From the NCBI GenBank assembly GCA_043749095.1, contig JAYVEB010000126.1, positions 1-14,249 on the forward strand: a stretch of 14,249 nt of DNA. Direction: 5' to 3'. A model generated the notes under the pieces. The model was not told the DNA's origin. It worked only from the letters and a program-made list of their open reading frames with translations, and searched no databases. Of the stretch, positions 1-5,961 are shown piece by piece; within the stretch, counting starts at the first letter, position 1, and each line of letters begins with the position of its first letter. The position numbers and the translations under genes were made by a program. This DNA comes from PBB1 sp043749095 (GTDB lineage: Bacteria > Pseudomonadota > Gammaproteobacteria > Burkholderiales > Burkholderiaceae_C).

Positions 1-31
1 TCGCGCAGGAGCGATTTTCTCGAGCGTGCCA

Positions 32-48
32 AGGGGTAAGGAACCCCT
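32..48 (-). terminator. Possible weak hairpin beyond the DUF4337 genes
   Basis: An inverted repeat has arms AGGGGT (32-37) and ACCCCT (43-48) around a 5-nt loop. It lies about 85 bases past the stop of the last minus-strand gene. No T-run follows on either strand, so an intrinsic terminator is only a guess. Confidence 0.2.
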
Positions 49-70
49 GAAATCACGAGTTTTCACGACA

Positions 71-85
71 GCGGCCTTCTGCCGC
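71..85 (-). terminator. Possible GC hairpin after the minus-strand gene pair
   Basis: Arms GCGGC (71-75) and GCCGC (81-85) flank a 5-nt loop, about 46 bases downstream of the stop at 132 when read on the minus strand. There is no U-tract, so it could be a weak or Rho-assisted end, or a chance hairpin in GC-rich DNA. Nothing else is recognised in 1-131. Confidence 0.22.
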
Positions 86-131
86 CCAGACTCCTAGAAC
101 CTGCGGCGCCTCGTCGGCGGCATCAGCGAGG

Positions 132-746
132 TCAGGACAACAGCTTGATCAGCGCCTCCGGATGGATCGGCAGCGAGGTCAGGCCCGCCACGCCCATCAG
201 CACACCGAGCCCGGTCGGTACCAGTGAGGCCCAGTACAAGGCCCACAGCCGCGTCAGCGCGGTCACCGCGAGCATCGCAATCGCGATCGCGATCGCGATC
301 AACGCATCCGACAGATCGAACTGGTCGTCCCGGTAGTTGAGCGCGTCGTAGGTTTTCTGGTCCTGCTCGGCAAGTGCCTTCAGCCCATCCTTCTTCTGGG
401 CCTGCTCCTTGGCCAGGGCCAGATAGCGCTGACTTGCCGCGTCATGGACACTGGCAGCAGCTGCAGGCGCCGTCAGCTTGCTCAGTTCGATCTGGGTGAC
501 GGTGGCCTCGGCGACCTCTTGCCGGAGATTGCGCGCCTGGTAGAAGGCCCAGTGGTCGATCTTGTCGGCCTGGGCCTGCTGCATCGCCTGGACGATGTTG
601 TCGTTCTTGACCTTGCAGGTGTCCATGAAGGTCGCCAGCACCGCCACGGTGATCGCCACCGCGGCGTTCAGACGCGCGGCACGTGCATCCTGTTGTTCGC
701 GAGCCTGGCGCGCGGTTTCGACGATGTCGGTAGAGTCGATATCCAT
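132..746 (-). CDS. DUF4337-type membrane protein (second of pair)
   Basis: A membrane protein of about 204 residues resembling the DUF4337 family, whose function is unknown. The pattern is one hydrophobic segment near the N-terminus (LNAAVAITVAVLATF), a long charged, Gln-rich, probably coiled-coil middle, and two hydrophobic segments at the C-terminus. The first of these contains an Ile-Ala run (ALIAIAIAIAMLAV), and the last is near SLVPTGLGVLMGVAGL. The frame is open back to 812. I chose the ATG at 746 because the upstream gene ends at 760, leaving a 13-bp gap, and because the earlier residues (Trp/Cys-rich) read like translated overlap. It is probably co-transcribed with its paralogue just upstream. 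The middle and topology match that neighbour, so the pair looks like an old duplication. No enzymatic motif is visible. Confidence 0.8.
   Translation of the reverse strand: MDIDSTDIVETARQAREQQDARAARLNAAVAITVAVLATFMDTCKVKNDNIVQAMQQAQADKIDHWAFYQARNLRQEVAEATVTQIELSKLTAPAAAASVHDAASQRYLALAKEQAQKKDGLKALAEQDQKTYDALNYRDDQFDLSDALIAIAIAIAMLAVTALTRLWALYWASLVPTGLGVLMGVAGLTSLPIHPEALIKLLS
274..300. repeat. Hexamer tandem repeat (ATCGCR) in a coding region
   Basis: There are four and a half units of ATCGCA/ATCGCG (274-279, 280-285, 286-291, 292-297, partial 298-300). On the minus strand it encodes alternating Ala-Ile in a transmembrane segment of the DUF4337 protein. A shorter 2.5-unit version sits at 866-880 in the equivalent segment of the neighbouring gene. 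Gain or loss of units would keep frame and change helix length by two residues. Confidence 0.85.
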
Positions 747-759
747 CTGCAGCGCCTGA

Positions 760-1332
760 TCAAATGTGCAGATAGGCCAGCACGCCCACCGCCACGCCCA
801 CCACGCTGACACCGATCACCGCGTACTCGAGCCAGCGCTTCTTCGTCAGCAGCGCGATGGCCGCCATCGCAATCGCGATCTGCAAGGCGGTGGTGGCCTG
901 GGCCCAGCGATGGTGCTGGTGCATGCTCACCTCGCTCTGGCGATCAAAGTCATGGGACTCTTTCTCAAGCTTTTCGGCCTCGACCTTGATCTCGGCCTTG
1001 TCGACCTTGTAGCGTTTGATCTCACCCTCGAAGAACGGCTTCCTGGCGTCGGCGGCCAGTTCCAGCCCCAGTTCATTGAGGGTTTGCTTGTTGCCCTTGG
1101 CCTGGTAGTAGTTCCATTGGTTGGCGGCTTCGGTCTTCTTGATGGCCGCATCGTTCTTCGACAAGGCCGCGTCCGCCTGGGTCGAGCCGGCCATGTAAGA
1201 AAACATCGCCCCCACGGTGGCCAGCACTGCGGTGATCACGGCCAACTGCCCGGCCATGCCTTTCGGATCGTGTTCCGCCGAGGCTTCCAGATGCTCCTCG
1301 TGCGGGCCGCGCACTTCAAATTCTTCTGCCAT
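760..1332 (-). CDS. DUF4337-type membrane protein (first of pair)
   Basis: A 190-residue protein with DUF4337 architecture. A short acidic cytosolic N-terminus (MAEEFEVRGPHEEHLEA) leads into a hydrophobic helix (GQLAVITAVLATVGAMFSY). A charged, Lys/Glu-rich coiled-coil-like middle follows, containing the NQWNYYQAK segment that I associate with this family. Two C-terminal hydrophobic helices end the protein (about residues 145-160 and 168-188). The family has no established function. The ATG at 1332 has an AGGAAC Shine-Dalgarno-like stretch just upstream, read on the minus strand. The gene diverges from the chemotaxis operon and precedes a similar gene 13 bp downstream, so the two probably form a small operon. 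I see no link in function to chemotaxis. Confidence 0.85.
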   Translation of the reverse strand: MAEEFEVRGPHEEHLEASAEHDPKGMAGQLAVITAVLATVGAMFSYMAGSTQADAALSKNDAAIKKTEAANQWNYYQAKGNKQTLNELGLELAADARKPFFEGEIKRYKVDKAEIKVEAEKLEKESHDFDRQSEVSMHQHHRWAQATTALQIAIAMAAIALLTKKRWLEYAVIGVSVVGVAVGVLAYLHI

Positions 1333-1526
1333 GTCTGTTCCTGCCTGAGAGGGATGTGCCGTGTTCGCGGGTCAGAGGTGCATGCCTCCGCGCCCTCGGT
1401 GATGTAAGGACGAGCCGCAAGGAAAAGACGAGTATGACCTTGGCGCTGACTCAGCCAGCACGCGAAGGACCGCTGTGCACCGCTCCATAAGTATCAGTAC
1501 CTAGCGCGCCTCAGCAGAGCCCCCAC
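1333..1526. other. Divergent intergenic region
   Basis: This stretch separates the minus-strand DUF4337 pair from the plus-strand promoter. No gene is supported here. An 11-bp palindrome GCTGACTCAGC lies at 1445-1455 and could be an operator or chance. I found no convincing sigma-70 boxes for the minus-strand genes. Confidence 0.4.
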
Positions 1527-1565
1527 TGACATCGCGGGCGGGCGGGTCGATAACTGGGGCATGAA
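1498..1565 (+). repeat. 68-bp promoter-containing element, copy 1
   Basis: Aligned without gaps, this segment matches 11563-11630 at 51 of 68 positions (counted by eye). The invariant blocks are CTGACA, GTCGATAAC and GGGCATGAA, with identical spacing. Conservation reaches about 30 bases upstream of the -35-like block, which is more than a bare promoter needs. That suggests a shared upstream regulator site or an ancestral duplication. Confidence 0.8.
1527..1553 (+). promoter_or_regulatory. FliA (sigma-28)-like promoter of the che operon
   Basis: TGAC (1527-1530), then exactly 15 bases, then GTCGATAA (1546-1553). The sigma-28 consensus is TAAA-N15-GCCGATAA. The -10 box differs at one base, and the -35 keeps T and A at positions 1 and 3. 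Transcription would begin near 1560. The only large gene set downstream is chemotaxis, which is a classical FliA target. Confidence 0.65.
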
Positions 1566-1878
1566 CCATCGCCTTGACGGCCAAGCCTTTGCTCGCACTG
1601 ACCCAGGCAACGATCTGCTGGTTGACGACTTGGCGCGAGTTCGTCTGGCCTGGAAAGCATCGTGGTCGGTAGCCGCAACGGTTCCCATCGTCGAATTGCG
1701 TTTGCCGAGCCGACCCCGAGCCTTCGCCAACGAGGCATCCTGCCGTCTGGCTGGGTGCAACGGAACGGAGCTGATGGGCCGCAACCGTCGCCGACTGCAG
1801 CACCCCGACATTGACCTGGCGGCGGTCAGCCTGATGCGCTGCGGCCAGGCGTTACCCGCCCTTTCGCCCGCCCCCTAA
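1561..1878 (+). pseudogene. Relic of a LOV/PAS photosensor domain (N-terminal half)
   Basis: This open frame of 105 codons aligns with the first half of a LOV domain. FANEASCRLAG (near residues 54-64) and GRNRRRLQHPDID (73-85), followed by AAV, match the LOV pattern xxNxxFxxxTGY...GRNCRFLQGPxTDPAAV. In an ungapped comparison with my memory of Bacillus YtvA, the spacing between these blocks is the same. The photoactive Cys is Arg76 (CGT at 1786-1788, one transition from TGT). The frame stops after the E/F helix region, so the C-terminal beta strands that complete the flavin pocket are missing. The only ATG sits at the predicted transcription start, with no ribosome-binding site. Codon use is less GC3-rich than in the che genes. 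I read it as a decayed fragment. A short expressed protein is possible but unlikely. Confidence 0.55.
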
Positions 1879-1994
1879 GCCATGCTGACACTGCCACATC
1901 ACCAGTGCCAGCAGGCGGCCCCCTTGCCATGCGCGCCATGACTTTTCCCAGCGTCGCGCTTCGTGCACGGCCCGCTTCGGCGGCCATCCGCATC

Positions 1995-1998
1995 AAGG
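1995..1998 (+). promoter_or_regulatory. Ribosome-binding site that decides the start at 2007
   Basis: AAGG lies 8 bases before the ATG at 2007. The alternative starts of the same frame (GTG 1905, ATG 1929, ATG 1938) have no Shine-Dalgarno-like sequence. Confidence 0.5.
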
Positions 1999-2006
1999 CC
2001 TGGTTA

Positions 2007-2990
2007 ATGGGTGGAGTTGCCGCTCGTGGTTCTGCCGCGTCTGCGGCAAGCGTGGAGCTTGCCGCGCGCCTGGACGAGGCCGGAAGGACCTGGACCGCCC
2101 ATTTTGGTACCGCACAGGATCAGTTGCGCCACGCTACTGCCGAGTTGCTGGAAGGCTTCACGCAGATCCTGCACCAGCTGGATGCCGTTATCGAAACAGG
2201 TGCCGCTGCGCCCGGTGCCGCCCTGGTCGCAAACGCGTTGGACCAGCGCGCGGCGGCGCTGGAACATTGCGAGACGCAGCTTCGAGGCCTGCTCCAGAAT
2301 TTCCACGGCTTCGTGCAATCGCGCGACGAGGTCATGCAGTCGGTGCGTTTGCTGGCCGAGGAATCGGCCAGCCTCGGTGGGATGGCCGAGGACGTGGCAA
2401 AGATCGCCCGCCAGACCAACCTGCTGTCGCTCAACGCGGCCATCGAGGCGGCACGCGCCGGCCCCAGCGGCCGTGGCTTCGCCGTCGTCGCCACCGAGGT
2501 GCGGCGCCTGTCCACCGAGTCGGGCGACACCGGCCGGCGCATCGGCGAGCACGTCAGGGATTTCGGCAAGCGCATGCGCACCGCCTTGAGCAACGCGGCA
2601 GAGCACACCGAGCACGACGCCGGCGTGATTCGCGCCTCCGAGCAGACCATCAACCAGGTCGTCGAGCAGGTCGATACCGCGGTGTCGCAGCTGAACGAGC
2701 GCGCTGCCGAGCTGAGCGCCCGTGGCGAGGCGGTGCGGGCGCAGGTCGAGCAACTGATGATCGCCTTCCAGTTCCAGGATCGCGTCCACCAGATCATGGA
2801 CCAGGTCAATTCCTCCATCGCCAGCGCGGTCGCCCGCCTGCAGCAGTCGCTGGCCGAAGGCACCGTGCCCGGCGCCGAGGAGTGGGCTGCGTTGTTGAGC
2901 GCTGGCTACACCACCCAAGAGCAGCGCTGCGCATCGAGCGGCGATGCACCCGCGGCCGCGCCGAGCAGTAACGACACCACCTTTTTCTGA
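2007..2990 (+). CDS. Soluble MCP-hairpin protein with CheZ-like D-x3-Q motif
   Basis: This gene encodes 327 residues from the ATG at 2007, or 361 from GTG 1905. I prefer 2007 for its AAGG site and because it starts about 20 residues before the first predicted helix. There is no signal peptide, membrane segment, HAMP or sensor domain. The centre is an MCP signalling hairpin tip (QTNLLSLNAAIEAARAG, residues 136-152, then GRGFAVVATEVRRLS), the CheA/CheW contact region of chemoreceptors. A long helix then leads to FQFQDRVHQIMDQV. Its Asp258 and Gln262 have the D-x3-Q spacing of the CheZ catalytic pair (E. coli D143/Q147, FQDLTGQ). A flexible Ala/Pro/Ser tail ends in NDTTFF, which recalls CheZ's linker and CheY-binding tail. 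cheY follows 23 bp later and no cheZ is in the window. The MCP homology is clear. Phosphatase activity is inference. Confidence 0.8.
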   Translation: MGGVAARGSAASAASVELAARLDEAGRTWTAHFGTAQDQLRHATAELLEGFTQILHQLDAVIETGAAAPGAALVANALDQRAAALEHCETQLRGLLQNFHGFVQSRDEVMQSVRLLAEESASLGGMAEDVAKIARQTNLLSLNAAIEAARAGPSGRGFAVVATEVRRLSTESGDTGRRIGEHVRDFGKRMRTALSNAAEHTEHDAGVIRASEQTINQVVEQVDTAVSQLNERAAELSARGEAVRAQVEQLMIAFQFQDRVHQIMDQVNSSIASAVARLQQSLAEGTVPGAEEWAALLSAGYTTQEQRCASSGDAPAAAPSSNDTTFF

Positions 2991-3013
2991 CCTCCCGTGA
3001 CACCGGACACACC

Positions 3014-3385
3014 ATGGCCAAGACCATCCTGATCGTCGACGACTCCAGCTCACTGCGCACGGTGGTCAAGCTCGCCTTGGTACGCGCTGGCTACGAGGTG
3101 CTCGAAGCCGGTGACGGCAAGGAAGGCCTCGCGCAGCTGGACAAGGCGGGCAAGGTCCACCTGATCGTCAGCGACGTGAACATGCCCAACATGGACGGCA
3201 TCACCTTCGTGACCCACGTCAAGGCCCACCCGCGCCACAAGTTCACCCCGGTGGTCATGCTGACCACCGAAGGCCAGGACGCGAAGAAGGAGCAGGGCCG
3301 CGCTGCCGGCGCCAAGGCCTGGATCGTCAAGCCGTTCAACCCGCCGCAGCTGCTGGACGCGGTCTCCAAGCTGATCTTGCCGTAG
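3014..3385 (+). CDS. cheY: CheY chemotaxis response regulator
   Basis: A single receiver domain of 123 residues, the usual CheY length. The acidic pair is Asp9/Asp10 (VDDSSS), the phosphoacceptor is Asp54 (SDVNMPNMDG), the switch Thr is Thr84 (MLTTEG) and the conserved Lys is Lys106 (VKPF). Trp103 replaces the Tyr of E. coli CheY (Tyr106), a common substitution. There is no output domain, so it should act by protein contact, classically with the flagellar motor switch, though in F7-like systems the target may differ. It starts 23 bp after the MCP/CheZ-like gene. Its stop codon sits within the ribosome-binding site of the STAS gene, so it is part of the operon. Phosphate would come from the CheA encoded downstream. 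Confidence 0.95.
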   Translation: MAKTILIVDDSSSLRTVVKLALVRAGYEVLEAGDGKEGLAQLDKAGKVHLIVSDVNMPNMDGITFVTHVKAHPRHKFTPVVMLTTEGQDAKKEQGRAAGAKAWIVKPFNPPQLLDAVSKLILP

Positions 3386-3394
3386 GAGCGCGCG

Positions 3395-3706
3395 ATGACA
3401 TCCACCCTGTCCCTGCCCGTGGAGTTGACCATCTACACCGCTGGCGAATTGCGTCCCCAATGGCTGGCCTGGCTGGCCGGTCTGGGGGCCACCGATACGC
3501 CTGTCGAGGCAACGGTCGACGGTGCGGCAGTCGATCAGATCGACGCGGCCGGCGTGCAGATGCTGATCGCGCTGTCGCGCTCACTGAGCGCCGCGCAGCG
3601 CTCGCTGCGATTCGTCAACCCCAGCGAGGTGCTGATCGGCGCCTGCGAGGCGCTGGGTCTGCCAGCGCCGCAGTGCAGCGCCGAGGCGAACGGAGACGCC
3701 ACATGA
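3395..3706 (+). CDS. STAS-domain protein (anti-sigma antagonist type)
   Basis: A small 103-residue protein made of one STAS domain. The signature is VDQIDAAGVQMLIAL (residues about 46-60), followed by a helix and LRFVNPSEVL, as in RsbV/SpoIIAA/MlaB proteins. In sporulation and stress antagonists the residue after the Asp is a phosphorylated Ser. Here it is Ala51 (D50-A-A-G), so this protein cannot be switched by Ser phosphorylation at that site and probably works as a binding or scaffold module. AGGAG at 3384-3388 precedes the ATG by 6 bases and overlaps the cheY stop. Its own stop overlaps the cheA start (ATGA). This tight coupling between cheY and cheA argues for a role in the signalling complex, with unknown partner. 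Confidence 0.88.
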   Translation: MTSTLSLPVELTIYTAGELRPQWLAWLAGLGATDTPVEATVDGAAVDQIDAAGVQMLIALSRSLSAAQRSLRFVNPSEVLIGACEALGLPAPQCSAEANGDAT

Positions 3707-5961
3707 AAAAGCAGCAGCAGGACCAGGACAACAGCTTCATCGCCGAGGCACTGCCGGCCTTCATCAGCGAGGCGCAGGAGCAGATCGAGACGCTGGAGCA
3801 GTTGCTGCTGCAACTCGAAGACGCGCCGGACGACAAGGAGTTGCTCGGCGCGTTGTTCCGTTGTGCCCACACCGTCAAGGGCTCGGCCGGCAGCTTCGGC
3901 CTGGACCAGGTGGTGGCCTTTACCCACCATGTCGAAACGCTGCTCGATCGCCTGCGCGAAGGCCGCGTCGCATTGACGCCTGAGCTGAGCACGCTGCTGC
4001 TGCAATGCAACGACCAGATCCGCGCGCTGATCGCCGCCGCCCAGGACCCGCAGGCCGAAGCCGAGACCGGCACCCAGGCGCGCGAGGCGCTGGTGCTGCG
4101 GCTGCAGGCGGCCAGCGGTGAAGGCCATGTCACCGTCGCACCCGGCGTCTCCACAGCAGACACCCACGCCGCAGGGAGCGCGCGCCGCTGGTACCTGTCG
4201 GTTCACTTCGGCGCGGACACCTTCCGCAACGGGATGGGCCCGCTGGCGATCCTGAATTACGTGCGCGGCCTGGGCGAGATCCCTTGCCTGGTGTGCGATC
4301 GCGACGCGGTGCCGATGCTCGAGGCGATTGACCCGGAAAACTGTCACCTCGGCTTCGAATTCAGTCTTGAGACGGGCGCATCACGCGAGGAAATCGAATC
4401 CGCCTTCAGCTTCGTGCGCGACGACTGCACGCTGCAACTAATCGAGCCTGAGGCGCCGTCACAGGACTTTGTCGCGCTGATCGAGGCGTCGCCCGACAAC
4501 CCGCGGCTTGGCGACATTCTGGCGTCGGTCGGGGCGATCACCCGCGAGCAGCTGCAGCTGGCGCTGCAACACCAGAGCAGCGCTGCTGCTGCCGCAGGCA
4601 GAGCGCCACCGCTGGGCGAAATCCTGCAGGCCAAGAGCGGCCTGAGCCCGCAGGTGGTGACGGCCGCATTGAACAAGCAGAGCAGGCAGCGCGAGGGCGC
4701 TACCGCCGCCGCGCCGGCCGACGACAGCCGTTTCATCCGCGTGCACGCCGACAAGCTGGACGCGGTCATCAACCTGCTGGGCGAACTGGTCATCGCCAGC
4801 GCCGGCGCGGGGCTGCTGGCGCGCCAGACGCGCCAGTGCAGCCTGATCGAAGCCAACCAGCAGATCGGCACCTTGGTCGAGGAGATCCGCAACGGCACGC
4901 TGCAGTTGCGCATGGTGCCGGTCGGCGAGACCTTCTCGCGCTTTCGCCGCGTTGTGCGTGATACCGCTGCCGAGCTGGGCAAGGATGTTGCGCTCGAGAT
5001 CGTCGGCGGTGACACGGAGCTCGACAAATCGGTGGTCGAGCGCATCGCCGACCCACTGATGCACCTGGTGCGCAACGCGCTCGACCACGGCCTGGAAACG
5101 CCGGCACAGCGCGCCCAGGCGGGCAAGCCGGCCCAGGGCACGCTGACCATCAGCGCCTGCCATGAGGGCGGCAGCATCCTGATCGGCATCCATGACGACG
5201 GCCGCGGCATCGACCGGGCGCGCGTGCTGCAGCGCGCCTGGGAGCGCGGCCTGGTCGAGCAGGGCGTCACACCGCCCGACGCCGACATCCTCAAGCTCAT
5301 CTTCGAAGCCGGCTTCTCGACTGCGGAGAAGGTCACCAACCTCAGCGGCCGCGGCGTCGGCATGGATGTGGTGCGCCGCAACATCGAGGCCCTGCGCGGC
5401 TCGGTCACGATCTCCAGCGAAGCCGGGCAGGGCTCGCACATTGACCTGCGGCTGCCGCTCACCCTGGCCATCATCGATGGATTCCTGATCGCTGTCGGCC
5501 CGTCCAAGTTCATCTTCCCGCTCGACGCGGTGGTCGAGGTGATCGAGAACCGCGTGACCGAAACCGCGCTCGACACCAATGGCCGCAGCGTGGTCGAACT
5601 GCGCGGCCAGGTGCTGCCAGTGGTCAGCTTGCGCTCGCTCTATGCGCTGGACTCGCCAGAGCCCGAGCGATGCAGTGTGGTCGTCATCCAGTCGGGCGGG
5701 CGCCGTTACGGCGTCATGGTCGACCAGCTGCTCGGCCAGCACCAGACCGTCATCAAGCCGCTGGGCCGCGTGTTCCGCAGCCTGCGCGGCATGTCCGGCT
5801 CGTCGATTCTCGGCAACGGCGAGGTGGCATTGATCTTCGATGTCGGCTCATTGTGCCAACTGGCTGAACAGCCAACCCCCGGGCGGGTCTCAACGCCGCA
5901 GTCGCCCTCCGTCAACCCCGCCCCGCAGTCACAGAACGCAACCCAAGGACAAGCATCATGA
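3703..5961 (+). CDS. cheA: CheA chemotaxis histidine kinase
   Basis: A 752-residue kinase, longer than the 654 of E. coli CheA. The P1 HPt domain carries phospho-acceptor His56 (AHTVKGSAGSFG). Residues about 163-245 form a P2-position domain (VHFGADTFRNGMGPLAI). Residues about 266-330 form an extra two-part module (RLGDILASVGAITREQL, then LGEILQAKSGLS) resembling the N-terminal MshEN/GspE-N fold. P3 dimerisation starts at about 343 (FIRVHADKLDAVINLLGELV). The P4 ATPase has its N-box at Asn458 (HLVRNALDHGLE), G1 at 498-503 (DDGRGI) and G2 at 549-555 (GRGVGMD). The P5 CheW-like domain covers about 590-720. All catalytic motifs are intact. The frame is open upstream, but ATG 3703 has GGAG at 3692-3695 and overlaps the STAS stop. 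The end overlaps the receptor start by ATGA. Confidence 0.96.
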   Translation: MKKQQQDQDNSFIAEALPAFISEAQEQIETLEQLLLQLEDAPDDKELLGALFRCAHTVKGSAGSFGLDQVVAFTHHVETLLDRLREGRVALTPELSTLLLQCNDQIRALIAAAQDPQAEAETGTQAREALVLRLQAASGEGHVTVAPGVSTADTHAAGSARRWYLSVHFGADTFRNGMGPLAILNYVRGLGEIPCLVCDRDAVPMLEAIDPENCHLGFEFSLETGASREEIESAFSFVRDDCTLQLIEPEAPSQDFVALIEASPDNPRLGDILASVGAITREQLQLALQHQSSAAAAAGRAPPLGEILQAKSGLSPQVVTAALNKQSRQREGATAAAPADDSRFIRVHADKLDAVINLLGELVIASAGAGLLARQTRQCSLIEANQQIGTLVEEIRNGTLQLRMVPVGETFSRFRRVVRDTAAELGKDVALEIVGGDTELDKSVVERIADPLMHLVRNALDHGLETPAQRAQAGKPAQGTLTISACHEGGSILIGIHDDGRGIDRARVLQRAWERGLVEQGVTPPDADILKLIFEAGFSTAEKVTNLSGRGVGMDVVRRNIEALRGSVTISSEAGQGSHIDLRLPLTLAIIDGFLIAVGPSKFIFPLDAVVEVIENRVTETALDTNGRSVVELRGQVLPVVSLRSLYALDSPEPERCSVVVIQSGGRRYGVMVDQLLGQHQTVIKPLGRVFRSLRGMSGSSILGNGEVALIFDVGSLCQLAEQPTPGRVSTPQSPSVNPAPQSQNATQGQAS

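Noticed and set aside
1494..1811. Minus-strand open frames opposite the LOV relic
   Set aside because: They are antisense to the frame with LOV homology, have low-complexity Arg/Ser composition and no ribosome-binding site.
2004..3053. Long minus-strand frame of 349 codons opposite the MCP-like gene and cheY
   Set aside because: It crosses two genes with clear family motifs on the plus strand. Its sequence is His/Gly/Leu-rich shadow typical of high-GC codon structure.
3460..3702. Upstream extension of the cheA frame
   Set aside because: It overlaps the STAS gene out of frame and reads as Arg/Gly shadow. ATG 3703 has a good ribosome-binding site and starts the HPt domain properly.
4459..5742. 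Minus-strand frame of 427 codons opposite cheA
   Set aside because: The plus strand encodes an intact kinase here, and the antisense frame lacks any recognisable domain.
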